Shown here: positions 1 through 15,200 of the stretch, piece after piece
How positions within the stretch are numbered: position 1 is the stretch's first letter
Layout: every line of letters begins with the position of its first letter
Source: Crotophaga sulcirostris
Taxonomy: Eukaryota; Chordata; Aves; Cuculiformes; Crotophagidae
DNA length: 64,000 nt
Assembly (NCBI GenBank): GCA_013397455.1
Contig: VYZB01000223.1
Span: 1,315,274-1,379,273 of the forward strand
Direction of reading: 5' to 3'
Made by a program: the position numbers and the translations under genes
The notes under the pieces: generated by a model
Told to the model about the DNA's origin: nothing
Seen by the model: only the letters and a program-made list of their open reading frames with translations
The model's database searches: none

Positions 1-105
1 GTCTCTTTGTCCACATTAAGTTTATCTGACTTTTAAAATATAAACTAACTTTACTAAATGAAACATATGGTGCTGGATAAACTGTTTCTGATTTCATCTC
101 CGTAG
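1..105 (+). other. 3' end of a motor-domain intron
   Basis: AT-rich sequence ending in a pyrimidine-rich acceptor (positions 81-105, ending in TAG). The next exon starts with the last two bases of a codon, so this intron is phase 1. The upstream exon is outside the window. Confidence 0.85.
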
Positions 106-281
106 CTATTTCACCTGCTGATGTAAATTATGGAGAAACTTTAAGTACACTTCGCTATGCAAATAGAGCCAAAAACATCATCAACAAGCCTACTATTAAT
201 GAGGATCCTAACGTCAAACTGATCCGTGAGCTGAGAGCTGAAATAGCCCGATTAAAAGCCCTGCTTGCTCAAGGGAATCAG
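106..281 (+). CDS. KIF16B: KIF16B exon: end of kinesin motor domain and neck
   Basis: 176 nt: two bases completing a split codon, then 58 codons, ending in phase 0. It encodes the last motor helix with the kinesin signature [16 protein letters not shown], which follows switch II in all kinesins. After it come the neck linker ([12 protein letters not shown]) and the start of the neck helix ([17 protein letters not shown]). The catalytic P-loop and switch residues sit in earlier exons outside the window. The acceptor is at 104-105 and the donor GTTAGC at 282. The segment matches the KIF16B pattern closely, including the ending LAQGNQ. Confidence 0.96.
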
Positions 282-3200
282 GTTAGCTTTACTTGAAATT
301 TATGTGTAATTTTCCTTGAGTTATAACATCTATTTCTAGAACGTAATGAGATAATTATCTTTCATTATATTGATTTGAGTAAACAAGCTCTATGAGGCTA
401 TGAATGAATATTATTTTCCTGATTGAATCAGTTTCCATATGGCCAGTAGATTACCTCTTTCAACATAAGGGGGGAAAAATTGTCATCCCGAAGCTTTTAG
501 CTATCTCTTAATATAATCAGAGCTTGATTGCAGTGCATGGTGGAAGTAGCCACCACAGCATAAGGAGCCGGAGCAGTAACATATTTGCTGAGTCTAGCCT
601 GGTGGACTGAGGAGGTACTTTAGCTAGTATCATAAAGGACGCGAAAGGTATAAAGTATCTAAGGTTTGTAAATATAAAAATGTGAGAGAATGGATGGCTT
701 TGAACAAAATATTTTATTTACAATTGACTGAAGAGTACATTAGACAGCAAGTAACATGCTAAACATATAAAGGTACTTTTAGTGGTGCTGTAAGAAAACA
801 TGTCACTCTATACTTCCCTTTTGCATGATTCTTTCTTGTTCGTCTATTAGTATTAGACACTATGACCATTTGCCGCACAAGCTCAGTTAGGCTTTATTTC
901 TCCTCTGTTTCCAGGATGATGAAACCAAGCTAACAATAAGACCAGTCGTGATTTCTAAATAATGCTGCTTGGGACTGCTAGATTTCATACTTGAGCAAAT
1001 ATGATTTGGAAGCACCTGAAATGATACTTCATATTTATTTCTAGAACTATCTAATTTTATTCTGGATAGGCTGTGCTCTATGAGATATCAGTTCAGCATA
1101 GACTTTTTTTGTTTAATAGAAGGCTAGTAGTTCAGCTAGATTTCATGCTATAAAACATTTGCTGAAAAAGAGGGTAGGACCAGAGTTGGAAGCAGTGATA
1201 GGTATTGTAGATGACTGAAGTGAAAAACTCTGCTTTGTTACAAACAGTTAGAAAAACTCTTTATGAGGCGGAAGTACTCTATTATACTTGTGTTTCTCCC
1301 ATGTTCTTTAGGAGGGAAAAATGAATTTGTTTTTGAAATATGGTTTGATTCAGAGTTGACAAAGTAGATGTAACTTGGACCCCTTTGAAGATGTAATGCT
1401 TTGACCTAGTTCCAAGCAATAAAACAGTGGATATCACAAAATAAATCTCGTTCAGTTGTAGAATGTTGTGGATGTCTGTGTGGGAGACAATAGAGAAGTT
1501 GCTTAAGTTAATTAAATTTGTGATGGTTGGTAAAACAGCAGGTGGTGTTATGTATGCACAATGGAATATAAATCCCTGTATAATTTCTTTTGTGGTCTTC
1601 CTCTGTATTCCCAGAATACTGTATCACAAACATTTCTGTAGATCACTGAAGATACTGGTTACCAAAATATAGGACTGAATTCAGTGCAGAAGGTCATATA
1701 ACAATGAGTATGTGTATTGCATGATAGTTTTCCTTAGACCACTTATCTTTAATAAATATATACTAAGGTAAGCAATATACATATGTATTGTAGCAAAATG
1801 GTTAACTGTTGGTGTGTAGTAAATTTTCATGTTTAACAGAAATACAAAGATAGATGTATCAGGAATTACCGATTTTAAACTTATATCCAGGTTCAACATG
1901 TGCACGTGTGTGACAATGCATATACGTAATGAATGAAAATAGTACTCCCAAACTGATTATTTGAACTCAGGCTTTGACAAGATCTTGATTACTGTTTACA
2001 GTATTATAAGGTGAAATTATGTATATTGACGTTCAAAATACTTCATCCTAAATAATCAAAAAAAGTTGAATAATTACATTTCTTTCGTTTGACTCCACCA
2101 GCAATTGTTACATTTTTTCTTGCTTTTTTAATCTTGATGTTTACTTTTTCCAATTTCTAGATTGCACTCCTGGATTCCCCAACCGCTTTAAGTATGGAAG
2201 AAAAGCTTCAGCAGAATGAAGCAAGGGTGAGTTGTAATTTCATAATACAGTTTTTGAACAGAAAAAAGGAATGGGGATGGGGTCTGGGTGCACGAGTGTT
2301 GGTGATTTTCAGGATATTTTTGATATGTAACTAAACTTTCTTGCACCAATCAATGTTTTCTTGGTGCTTTTATTAAAAGAAAAATAATCCTGTGTGAACG
2401 TCTAATTTTTTTATCCTACTAATGAAAGATAACACTGTAACTAAGAACAAAATATATTTTTGATATTTATGTAACAGTTCTATTTAATAAAAATATTTGT
2501 CTCAGGCCAGCTTGCCTTACTAAAAAGTGTGTTTGTAAATAGAAAAGAGAGGGAAAACCTGCTAAATCAGAATAATCAGTAACCACTAATGACAGTAACA
2601 AAGCGTTTAGAGTGTGGAAAATACAGTAAAAGATCTGTGGGGAAAATGGTCAACTCTTATGTTTTTGAGTAATCAATAACTTGTCTTATGGGGCAGATTT
2701 TTAGAAAATTTTCATCTTTAAATCTGGTATGTACAAATATGCTCAGTGCCTAATCAGCTGTTTTTTTGAGGAGGGTTTAAGATCTAGGTGAGTGTACTTC
2801 ATAGTGTGCCTCACACCGAGGTCTTTTAATAGTCCAGCCCAGTTTAGAGACTTGAAATAATTCCCAGACAGTTTAGATACACTAATGGGGTCCAAATGAA
2901 TGGATGTAATAGTACCGTCATTTCTCTTAAATTTAAATATTTCATTCTTTATTCTGTCATTCTGTGTTAATTCTTTTCTATGTACTTGCCTGTTTTTAGA
3001 GCTACTGCAAACGTTTTTTTAAAAAAGCATTATTCAACTTTGGAAGAGGAGAGAGGAAAGTATTTGAAATCACTCAGCTACCTGGCACAAAGTTATTTAC
3101 TAATGTATTTAGTTCTGAATATTGTCAACAAGATGGCAATCAAATATAAATATGATTTCTTTAAAGAAACATGAGCTTCTTGGCTGCTTTGAATTGTAAG

Positions 3201-6200
3201 GTTTACAGTAGTGCTGCTCAGACTTCTACAGTTAGAGAATGAATGTGTTTCTTTGAGAATCCTGTTTTGACTTAAGTAACCGGTAAGGTATCTCTCTGTG
3301 CTTTTCAGGATTCCCATTGGTAATACTCATTGTGAGGACACGTTGAAATACTTTTCAGTGAAATGATACTTCAAAAATAAACTTAATGTCAAAAATGGAC
3401 GAAGTATATCTGTCAATATGAACCATAGCTGCAAAGTAGACTCCATAATTCTCCATAAAACAAGTTTCTGCTAGGAATGCATTTTACAACTCTGTAGTTT
3501 GCTTTTATTTTTATGCACAAACACAATGCTTTTATCTGAGAGTAGCTGAGTAATATGAACTCTTGCCTGTATGGTAATTAGAGTATATTATTCATTCTCT
3601 GACAGTAATGAATGCTTGTCCTGCTCAGAAGTGNNNNNGCATAATTATTATTATTTATCATAATTTTATGTATTTAATATTCATAATAATTACAATAGAC
3701 AGAATTACTGAAAATTCTTATTAGATATTGTATTGGTTATTGCTTTTTTTAGAATTGATTGAGTGCAATAATTAATTTGTCTATACAGATCTAAAGACTT
3801 TATCACCATATTTAAATTAGCTGACAAATATACGGTAGCTTTCTTTAATAAGTTGATTTGTCCTTATATAAGAACAACATTTAAATGATTCCTGAGGAAC
3901 AGATGTTTTGGTATGGTGAATGGACCTCTTTCATGTTTTTCTTCCATCTTTTCCATTATTTTTTTGTTTTAACATTCTTATTAGTAACATTAGGATTGAT
4001 ACAGTGCCTTGAAAATTGTATATAGTTTCTCTGTTGAAATCTTGAGATACAGACAGAGGTGAGAGAAGCTTTTTAGTTCCTACTGATTAATTTGTAGCTG
4101 ATCTGCAAAGGCAGCTAGGATGGTAGGCTACAGGTAGTAAATGTGGAGATGTTTGGAGTAACTGCTTTGACTCTTTTTTTTTTTCGTACAATGGGTTTTA
4201 TATGTAAAGTATTACAAGGATATAGGTGGTTTTGTACTGAATAAGTAGGAAAGACAGGAAAAAACCTAAGCGTTCATACACTCTCCCTGTCTATAATGCC
4301 TTTGCAAGCAGCTTTTCATTTCTGTGCTGATTTCAACCAAATGTGTGATTTCGAAGTTGCAACAAACTTTGCTCCGGTTCTCTCCTGAAGCTGCTTGTCT
4401 GCTTCTTCCTCTGTGTGCCGTTCTCTGAAGGGTATTTTAGCCTGAACATGTACCTGTGCTGTAGGGAAGGCGCTGTCATCTTGTTATAGCTAAGGGATCA
4501 ATCTGTGACAGTTGACTTCATAAAGACTAATAAAGCATTTTATGGAATTATTCCATTTCTTTGAAAATGCCTGCTATTATTTGAAGTTCCTATCCCTGTC
4601 CTTTGTTTCGTTTTGTACTACAAATAAGTACTTTGTATTTTTCCTTTTTTGAGAGAGAGAAATTGTAAGTGAGGCCACTTATTGTAGGACCAACAGTGTT
4701 CTTCTAGATGTTTAAGTATTAAACTTCACGAAGAATTGCACAAATGTTTCCTACTTCTCTGAGAATGCATTGTCAAGGACTTCAGAAGAGATGTGATTTT
4801 TCCAATATTTATTTTCTTTTATAGGTACAAGAACTGACGAAAGAGTGGACAAACAAGTGGAATGAAACTCAAGATATCTTGAAAGTAAGGAAAATAAATC
4901 ATTTTTAACTTCTTGAACTAGACTTCGAGTTTTTCCTTCTAAAAAAGTTCTTGTTTTAAGTCACCTTCTTCAGCTCTCTCTGATAACACAAAACTTCCAC
5001 AATCTTGCTTGGGCTTATTCCAAAGAATTATTTTTTGAAATGTTTAAGAGCAAATATTCAGGCACCATGATATTTTTGAATAAGATTTTAAATAATGATT
5101 AATAAAATGAACACAACTTTTTATTTTCTTTACTATAGTGACCTCAGTGCATAGCAGCTTATCTTTTTGCAAATCTTTATAATACTGCATGTTTTTATTG
5201 AGTTGCAAATGAAGAAAAACTGAGGCAAACACAAGTGGCTCTGTCATCCCCTTGTTGTTTGTGCTGTATCAAGACTTGTGAATAATCACCTTTTATGCTA
5301 CACTGAGTATCTCAGTGAAGGTGGTGGATAGTGGATACAGATTTTTGCGTTGGCCTTCAGATTCATGTTTGGTTAGAAATGGCTTGCAAAAACAACTTTC
5401 AATGGGATTTGTTTGGTTTTATCTCCTTCAGTAGATCTTCATCAAACTGAACAGATTCATCTGACCTAAGCATGCTCTGGAGTCCAAAGCACAGGGATTT
5501 TTGCAACTGATTAACATATGCTGAGCTGTGTGTTGTGCTCTTTAAATGACTCCAGACTACTTCTGGAACACTTAAATCCTCACAGTACTCTCTTGCGCTT
5601 TGTAGATTTTATACAGATCCAAGAAGGCAACTCTGATTTCAGTACTATATTTTTTGCATGATGTAGACTGACCCTTCTATGTTCTTTACATGTACCTTTG
5701 CTTTCCTGCTGTCCAGTTGTAGTGGTAAGATTTTTGCGTTGACATTTGGCTCATAATTAAGGTGATAGTCTGAGGTGATATTTTAATGGACTACTTTGAT
5801 TCCATGTAGGCATACAAGCACACATATGCAGATGCACACAGAGGAATAATTCCCACAATTTCTTTTCCATAACAAAGACCTAAATTTTGTGAAATATTTT
5901 AACTATTCTGTAAAATAAAAATTCTGAAAACAAAGCTTAAGCTTTCATCACTTTCTGTATATGCTGAACATAATTGTTTGGAGTGCAATTCAAGCAAGCA
6001 TTTAGAAGTAATTTTTAAATTCTCCTTGTCACTGATCTGAAGCTCAATTTTTGTACTTGATTTTTTACTGTGTATCACTTTTTGATTCCTTTAAGTTTTT
6101 TTAAGATCACCACAGTGTCTTTTATCTGACTTCCAAATAAGTTGAATGGCTCCATGCTTAAAAATAAAGCACAAATAGCATTGAGAAGAGAGCAGGGTTG

Positions 6201-9200
6201 GTAACTGCCTAGCAGATGGCTTGACAGAATGGACTGTTTAACGTCTGTCCAGATACTGAACTGGGAATTACCATTTGCATATTTCTCAGAGATGATTTGG
6301 GCTGGATTTTACATTATTGCTGTGTTATTTTGAAGCACCTAGATGTACACAGAACTTGATTAATCCTCTCTTTACTCGTATCTGGATTGTGGGGTTCATT
6401 GTCACACGGAGAATTTGTTAAATTTGGTCGGAAAGTGAACATGATGTAGCATATGGAAAGTTTTTAAAGCTTTATGTTGGAAATGCGCTTTCTTGCATAG
6501 AAATTACAGAATTGTGGGAGGTGTTAACTGAACTATTTATATAACCAAGGGAAAGCTGCATTTGTAAAACAGCTGAATATAAAGGACTTAAACACAGAAG
6601 CTGTTATTCTACTTTTCTGGTGCTGAACTGTTGTTAGTTTAATTCATACAGCTTCTGTATTTTGCACTTTAAATGCTGATATTTGAGTACATGAACATAG
6701 CTTGTATTTCACTTTTGGGTTAAAGGCAGTTGATAAAACTTTTTTGGCTGCAAAAACTGAAAATCTGCCAAAGATTTCTTGGTTGTACTGTTTTATTTTA
6801 CACAGTTTTACTGAAACTATCCATATTTTTATTCACTTCTTTTTTAACGATTCCTGAAATCACAGCCAGCACAAGTGGAAAAGGATCTTTTGGAAGTTTG
6901 CCAGGCTGAGTCACTGGAAAGCAGATTGTAAACTATAGAGATCAGCAGTGTTTCTTATAATGGACTCCCTATAAGTTCACTGGCTCTTTTGTTTTATTAG
7001 TGATATACCCCCTCTTGCACACAGAGGCTGTACACTTTGTTCATTTGTAAAACTAGAACATCTTGCCACCCTTTGACAAATGAGACTGTCTTTGTCTATC
7101 CATCAGTTACAATTGCAACTTTTTCCATGTCATAAGTCAGTAACTTTCAGGACTTTATTTATTAAGGTACTTAGATCTTCATGTTTGTATTGATGTTTAA
7201 AAACTGCTTCCCCTTGCCTCTCTTGGCTTGCAGTCCTGAGGCAGTTTCTGCCTTTCAATTTTTGCCCTGCAGCAAGCTTGTAGGATTAAAAACCTTTTGC
7301 TTTTCAGTCCATAACAACTTTTGCTCCAGATCTTTTAGGGAGATGATTTTGAGAAATCATGCAAACAGCTACCTATTACCTATTCATGTATCCCTGCCAG
7401 GTACAAGTACACTTGCTAGTAACTGAATGGGATTTCCTACTCTATTATATGTAGCTACGCATTTTCATACTAGGCTCTAAATATTAGAGTTCACATGGTT
7501 TTGAATTGTTCTCACAGACTGATGGGAAAATCTGTTAATGTTTAAATCCAAACTAATTGAAAGGATTTTGTATAAGCCTTTTAAAATACAGGAAGCGAGG
7601 TTTATAGGGCATTCTGGTGTCTTCTATTAGATCAACAGATACTGCTGGAAAAAATTATCTGGCCTTTACTGAATGCAGTGCTTTCATCACGCCTGACAAA
7701 GAAGTGATGCATACTGTTTTGCAGGCAAGATGTTCCTCAGACTTGTTCAGCCTTGCCAGTTATTTGGAACCTTGTTTTAAATTAGACTGGCAACATCTAA
7801 ATGCTACCTTGAAAATAATTCATAGAAAATGGAAAATACTGTCCAACTAGAAAATTCTGAGGAAGAGCAAATACCATGTGAAGACAAGTTTTTGATAAAA
7901 AGTATTTGACAGCTTAAAATTCAATTATTTCAGTCAGCACAGTGCCATGTGTGCAGCTGACATGTACATCCCAGTATTCTTCCTTATTTCTGCTTGTAGC
8001 TTTTATCCCCTTTGACATTTGTCTCTACGTAGTTCACACGAAGTTATGGTTTTCCGTCTCAGTGTGCATCTTTAGACCGAGTATATTCAACTGTCCTGTC
8101 TATAAATGTTGTCAGTTCTGGATTTGGTGCAGAGTCTGTATGGCTGAATGTCATTATCAGCTGTGAACATCTTGTATAGTCCTTCAGATATGCTGTTGTC
8201 AGATTGCACATATCTTGGACTGGTGATGATGGTAGTGTTGGTAGTACACTCTCTTTCATGCATGTGAAAGAAGCCCTTTTGCAGGGTGACTGTCTGGGTT
8301 CCTCTGGAGTTTAAATTATTACTGACTCACACCTATAGCCCAGATCTTCTCATTTTACTTTTGAAAAAATTAAGACACTGCACACATAACCGGTTTTAAA
8401 TTTGTACTGACTCCATATGCAGTATTCTTTACTGTGTAGCATGGCAGCTTCTTGCCATTGGTAATCTCTCTGAAGAGACAAACATTGTTTCCAGTGGTGA
8501 TGTTTGTTTTCATCCTTAACCTCTTCACTATGACAATCTAACCATACCAACCTATTATTACAGTCTGTCCCTTGTCTCTCTTTTTAATCAAAGGGAGGAT
8601 AGTTTAATGCTTAATAAAGGTAATAAATATGTGGAATGGGTAAAATGCTACATCAGAAATCAAAGCAGTAGTGTTTAATTTGAAGACGATAGGCTGCGGG
8701 TTATTTCCTCAAATGTCACCAACTGTCAAAAGAATTGCACTTTACACAACAACACTACTTTATATTGCTTCTCTGTGTTCAGGTGTCTTGCAGCCTCAGC
8801 ACTCAGTTAACTCTGGGATTTTGCTTTCATCTCATTCTCATTGAATCTTTCTATGGGTTTGGTTTTTTTTTTCTTTCTTCTATTAATGCTCTTCCATACA
8901 CATCCCCAAAAAGAAGAGGTGGAGGGAAGAAAAGCTGTTTGCTCTTTTCCTTAGTTTAGTCCTTTTTGTATTGTTCTATTAAAGATCAATCCTGGGGTCT
9001 GTAATTTCTTTGGATGCTTTCTGAGATGTTAGGGTAACCTATCCAACTTTCGATTTTTCTTTTTCTTTGAGGCTTTAATTGGTACAAAACTGCTTTTGAT
9101 GTGGCTGCTATATTTGACTGCATGTGTTGTCACTCTCCTAGAGATCATTTTTCTTTTACTGGCATCTTATTTTTGTCATCTTTTGTGCATGTTCCAATTT

Positions 9201-12200
9201 CTTTTGCTAACCTTTAGCAGCTTTTATATTAATCTTTTAAAAATGTGTACGTATTTATATAATTCTCTGCTGTTTTTCTCCCCAACTTTCTTTTAAATTT
9301 CTTCTCCTTTTTATTGTTTGTGTAGAAATCTGTTTGACTTTTAGCTTTTATCTTCTTTGATGTATGTCATTTGTACCTAGCGTTAAAGTATTTAGATGCT
9401 TTTTTTCAGTTCTAAGTAGATTTAGAGTTACCTTTTATTTAGTTATCCCATTGTTTGATTCTAATCATGTGATTAGCTTTGTGTGACAGAGCTCAACGGA
9501 TGTCAAAGGATGCAGAGAAATCTGTCTTCAGAGTCTATTAATGGACAGGGTCTTTTTTTTGTGTGTGTGTCTAATTCTCACAATCAATAGTTTAACTAGT
9601 AGCTGTTTCAACTGGCTTTGTCCTGTTGGATTTAGTGACACAGCCTCACTTTCATCAATAATACTAATTCTGCTGCAGTACTTTACCACATGTTGTGTAA
9701 ATATGTTATTGAACACTATTTAATCTTTTTCTTTTAACCAGTACTGAACCAAAAATAGTACATTTTTATGGCTTAATAGTGTTTTTTCCTAACTGAGGAA
9801 GAAAGCTACTGCTAGCATGTCTTATCTTCAAGCATTAGCATCTACCTTTTTTATATTGTACCTCTTTTGGGGGGAGATGAAATAATCTTAACTTGCCATG
9901 ATGAATAAATACAGAATAATACTTAACAGTTATTATGGTGGACATACTCATATAAACAAGGGAATTTTCTTTCTTTATGAATTGTAGCTATACCCAGCAA
10001 AGACGCTGGGAGACCAAAACTCAAAGTAATTGTGTTGCTCTTTATGAGGTGCTGATTAGGGTGGCAGAAGCTAATAGATTTTGATTTTAATAATTTCCTT
10101 TCCATACTGGCTTGTATACTGTAGTGAACTCTGTCAAGAACAGTTTGTTATTTTCTATATAAATGCTGCATTAGCCTACGTTTATTTGCATTTCCAGATA
10201 ATTTTTAAACCACAGCTGCTGAAGGGTGTTTATACACCTTCATCTCAGTTCTTCTGCCTGTTAAGGCTGGGTATACATTACCATTTTCCTGTTTTATGCC
10301 TTTTTGTTAATTTCTATTGACCTTGACTGGCTTAGCTCCTTTCCCTCTTCTCACTTGTTTTGTGTTCTACCCCAGTACTTTGCCCTTTGAAGAGCATTTG
10401 TTTTGTTCATTCTTTCATGTCTTTATTTTAACATGCTTAGTGAAAAGAGCTCTCAGTTAACACCTACTACTTTCACATAAAATTCCACGTTTTGATATCT
10501 GTAGAGTAGAGAAGTTGTGCAAGCTCTTGCGTTCCTGAAGAAAAAAATGTAGAACTTTACTAGTGATGTGATAAATATATTTTTTAATGGTGGTCGTTCT
10601 TTAGTCGTGACATGCACTTCTTGTCCAAAATCCTTCCTCATTCAGTGTCTTTTCCGACCAACAAAATCTTGAGTTCTGCGCTTATTCCACAGGAAGATTA
10701 CTATAACAATAGGAATCCTATGCTTAATGAAGGTGTCCTAGATTACTAATAAATAGCTGATTTATTAGATTTAGATACATATACTTTATGTATATATAAA
10801 ATTATGTGATGAACAGAAAACTACATCTTGATATTTATATTTATTTGTATCACTTCAATCATTTTTCTGTTGGGTTAGTTAGGTATTGGGAAGTTGTGTA
10901 TTATGAAGTTTATACAAGACACCAATGAAGACTTTAATCCTGCATTTTAAAAGTACTGTAGCTTTTTGAGACTTCTGGACACTTGCTTTTGGAACATAAA
11001 TCCTAAAATGGTTGTATTTATGGGTCGAATGAAAAAGAGGAACTTACAGGAATGGTGTACATTTATTTAAAAAATTCTGTATGCATGATACTGTATTTAA
11101 ACTGTTCATTTTCAGCTTTGGCATATGTGTTTATTTGTATGTTTGGCAGGAATAACACTTGTTTCTAAGTATTTTTCACATTTCAGTAAGTGAATCATTT
11201 TTGTAAAATTGTTGCTAGTTAGACATGTTGGTGTTGCATTTTGGTTAGTATATCTGTTGTTGGCTGTGTTGGAAGCATAACTGTTCTTTTAATGGAAGAC
11301 TTAAATCTGTACTTTCATTTGAACAAATTTTATTTGGTACTTCATAACTTCTTCTGTTTGTCATCTGTATTAGACAGCACTAGTTGCATGCTTCAGTTCT
11401 TGTTTCCTGCCTACAAGTTATGTCTTCTGCTTGAATTTTTAAGGAAGGCTTAAAAATCACTGCAAAATTGCAATAGGCCTGCATATCTGTGGAGCTCACA
11501 GAAAGAAGTCAGATGTTACTGGTGAATCATTTTTATTTTAGAAAAATTGACAGAATAAATAGAATACCAACTCTGTTCCTAGGGAGATTTACCATCCAAC
11601 AGTTATGTAAGGTATGTTCATTTTATCAAACTGAATTTGTTTGGAAAGGAAAAATGCACATTTGCATTAGTCTCATAGTAGCATATTGTGCTTAATGAGA
11701 TTCCTTTCAGCTGGCTTGTGAATGTTGTTCAGAAGACAAGAAAGTTTTAAAAGGGCTGATGTTAATGATTCTTGTCCATCTCAGATATTCTTGGATATCT
11801 CACAATAAATGATAATAGCTTCCATTTCTCTAGAAACCTGTTTAAACATGGTTTTGGTTTCTTGCACTAGATGTCACTGCAGATACAAAAATCCTGTTCT
11901 TCTGCATGCTTAATTCAGATTTAATCCAGATATTTTAAGGCAAAATGATTTGCAATATCTTGACTTTCATTGCTGTTCGGATCTACTAAAATAAGATTAT
12001 GAGAATGCCAAAACACTGGTTTAGGAGCAAGTCACAAAGAACTTGAGTAACTGTTTTGACAGAAATGCTTTTGAACAACAATTCAAAGGTGGGATGCACT
12101 GTAAAGTGATTTTGTACATTCAAAATTATTGCAATTATTTGTCAGTACATTTTTCAGTTCTCTTTTTCAATTTATTCTGTATCCAGAATGTTTCACAAAT

Positions 12201-15200
12201 TACTTTAGCTAAAGTCTTTAAAACTATATCTGAAGTCTCTCCCCCACCTTTTTTATGTTATTAAGATAAAATGAATGTATTTACATCCTAGGATATAGAC
12301 ATAGATTTCTGTTTTGGAATTTGAGTTTCGGCAGAGGTATTCCAAACATGGTTTCTTTTACCTTATTATGAAAAAAACAGTGTCTATTTATAATACTGAA
12401 CAGATGTCATTATGAAATGGTGATTATTACTTTAACTCATCATCTCCCTTGCTTCAGTCTGGTAAGCATGCCTGGGTCATGCAAACTGATAAGGGAAGAA
12501 AATACAGTGGAGAGAATGTCCTATAGAAGTGAACAAACAGAAACTTTTTAAGGGGCTATATGGTTGTCCTCAGATACACATTAGTTTTTCTTCAGGAGAG
12601 CAGCTCTCATTGCTCTTCACTCACCAGTGATTTTTTTTTCAGTGCTTTCTCCACTCTCAGCATTGGCTTCCTGTTGTCAGAGGAAGAAAAAATAAGAAAA
12701 AATACTAAATTGGGAACTGGTGCTACTGATCTACTGTAGCTCTTTTCTTAATAGAAAGTCTATTGAAAGGGTCCTAGCCACCTGGGGAATGCTGAGTGCA
12801 GCAGTCAAAAGTAGATTTCAAAAGAAATAGTTGTCTGATTTCAAGTCTGTCTCTGCCACCTGCGTTCATCTTACTAAGAAACCTTGCAGCCTCTTCAGCT
12901 GCTTGTGATGCCTCTGCGGTGGTCTGACCACTTTTAGCTTTCAGTTTCTGCTAGAAGGTTGCAATCAAGAGCTGCCTAATGCTACTGATTGTTTTTTACT
13001 TCAGTTTTAAATCGTCTTTCCCACTTGAAACTACCTGGACCATCAGGGATGCACAGGCACGGATCGCCGTTTCTGAGCTCACCAGCCGCGAATTGAGGCA
13101 GGATAGAATAGTTTGGTTGATCCAGACAGTGCTTTCCAAAAGAGGCCCTCTGGTTTCTAGTAATAACCATACTCCAAAGTATTTCACTGATGTCCTCCTT
13201 ACAACTGGGGCCCGGCATTTGTAGTTTATCCAGGCCATGCTTAGCTTTAATCCATCCCTAGGGCTTGTAGGCAGTTTTCATATGAGAGGGAGTCAGACAG
13301 GGTGAGTTGCTTTTGAAATCCTTTCTATAGCTCTGATGCCACTTGTTCAACAATTCCTCCTGGGCATTTGGTCGGCTTTTCTATTAATTTTCTTGTGGCA
13401 GAAAGGGGAGCTAAGCTGAAAGCAGCGGAAGCTTTGATTTAGCCTGCAGGAAAAAGAAAAAATATACCCTGAAAGCTGTTTCTTCTAAAGGATCAGCAGA
13501 GAAGCAGTGAGAAGGAGAAGAGACAGAATGTAAATTCCTCTTGGACATGGTTATGGGAGAGTAAAGAAGCATTCCAACATCAGCATTTGAGTTGAAAAAC
13601 ATGAATTTGCCTTGAGTCCTTTGCAAAGGAAGGACTGTTTCTAATGACAATGTGTCTTGGATGTGAAATACTAGAGCTGCTTCATTCTGCTGGTGTTTTT
13701 AGCCCCTATATTTAGGTGTTACTATTGCATGATTCTGATAGCTTTGGATACATGGTACTGTTGTGCACCTGAATGAATGTCTTAATTGACAACTGGACAT
13801 GGCCTTGATGCCTATAGCCGTACTGCAGTAGAAATGCCACTGGAGTGATATGCATGTTCTTTGTTCTTCAACTACAGAGACAACATTTTTCTTGAAATCC
13901 GCTAAGGGATGTCTTAAACACAGATGACAGCACAAATCTGCCACTATTGCAATTGGTCTGTATTACTGAACAAAGCAGAGGGCAGGTCCAGTTTCTGACT
14001 GCTGTGTATCTCTTTGGGCTCAGGCACTCTATACCTCAGTCATTGGGATGTGAGGGACAGGAATGTGATGCCAAGCCTATGCATCTTCCTCAGTAAAAGA
14101 CTTCGCTATTGCATTGCTAGTCCTGAATTTTTTTTTTCTCCTTGGTAGTTATTGCATACTCGTATGCATAGTCCTACTCCTTTCTTCAATTTTTTTTCAA
14201 TAGTGAGGGTCACATTTTGTCCCTGAGAAAGGGACTAATAGATTTAAAGTAATTTGCAGAAGTAGAGATGAATTTCTAGGTAAATAAACAAAACAGAATT
14301 CCAGATAAGTGAAACACTTCTTAATTCTCCTATCCCCCAAGAAGCACACAAGAAACGAAATAGCTTTTAAAATGAATAAATGTATTAGCTAAGAGACTAG
14401 TCTTTTTTCCTCTACAATTCTATGACTCATTCATCATCCAGTTTTAGCAACAAATGAGGTAGGAGTCCTGTAGATAATAGTCTGTTTCACTGCATTCTCT
14501 TGATTCATTCCCAGAGTACAGTCTATGGAATGAATTATTCACAGGTCCTGCAGAAAATATATGATCGTGTAATTAAAGACTGTATTGTAATGCATATGGG
14601 AAAAGAGAATGAATTAAGATAGCCTATTTCTTACTCTTCCAACCAGGCCCTTTCTTCCTTTTAGATACCAGCATGAAGAATACCGAGGGCAGAGGTGCTG
14701 TCTCTTAGCTGGAAGGTATAGTACCTGCTGCTAGGAATGATCACTAATGGCAAGAAAAGTCTTGTTCTCTGCCCTGAATGTTAGTACTGCAATGCGTAAA
14801 CTTATTTTTCCTTTGAAACTAATGTATGCTCAGTGTAGTGACACACAGGAAGCTATGAAGAGGTGAAGCCTACTCCACTTGAGACATAGCAAAATGCTCT
14901 ATGCGCCTTATTTTTGAAAATAGAAGAATAGTTTCCCCTTACACCCAAGATAGTGGGGGCAGAAAGCAGTCTACAGTGGATGCTCCAGCATGGAAATTGG
15001 CAGCTTTGATGCTTTAAGTCTTATAAGCCACTGGAAAATAGGATTTCACAGGCTGGTGTTCAGGAAGCTTGAGGAGCCAAACAGTCACCTCTACTTAGAG
15101 TTAGCAAAATCCTGCTGTTCTATTCAGGGAATTTTTCTCAGATGTCAGTAGTAGTCCTGTCTGCACAAGGTCTAGAGTGTCAAGGAACAGGCATTTCAAC

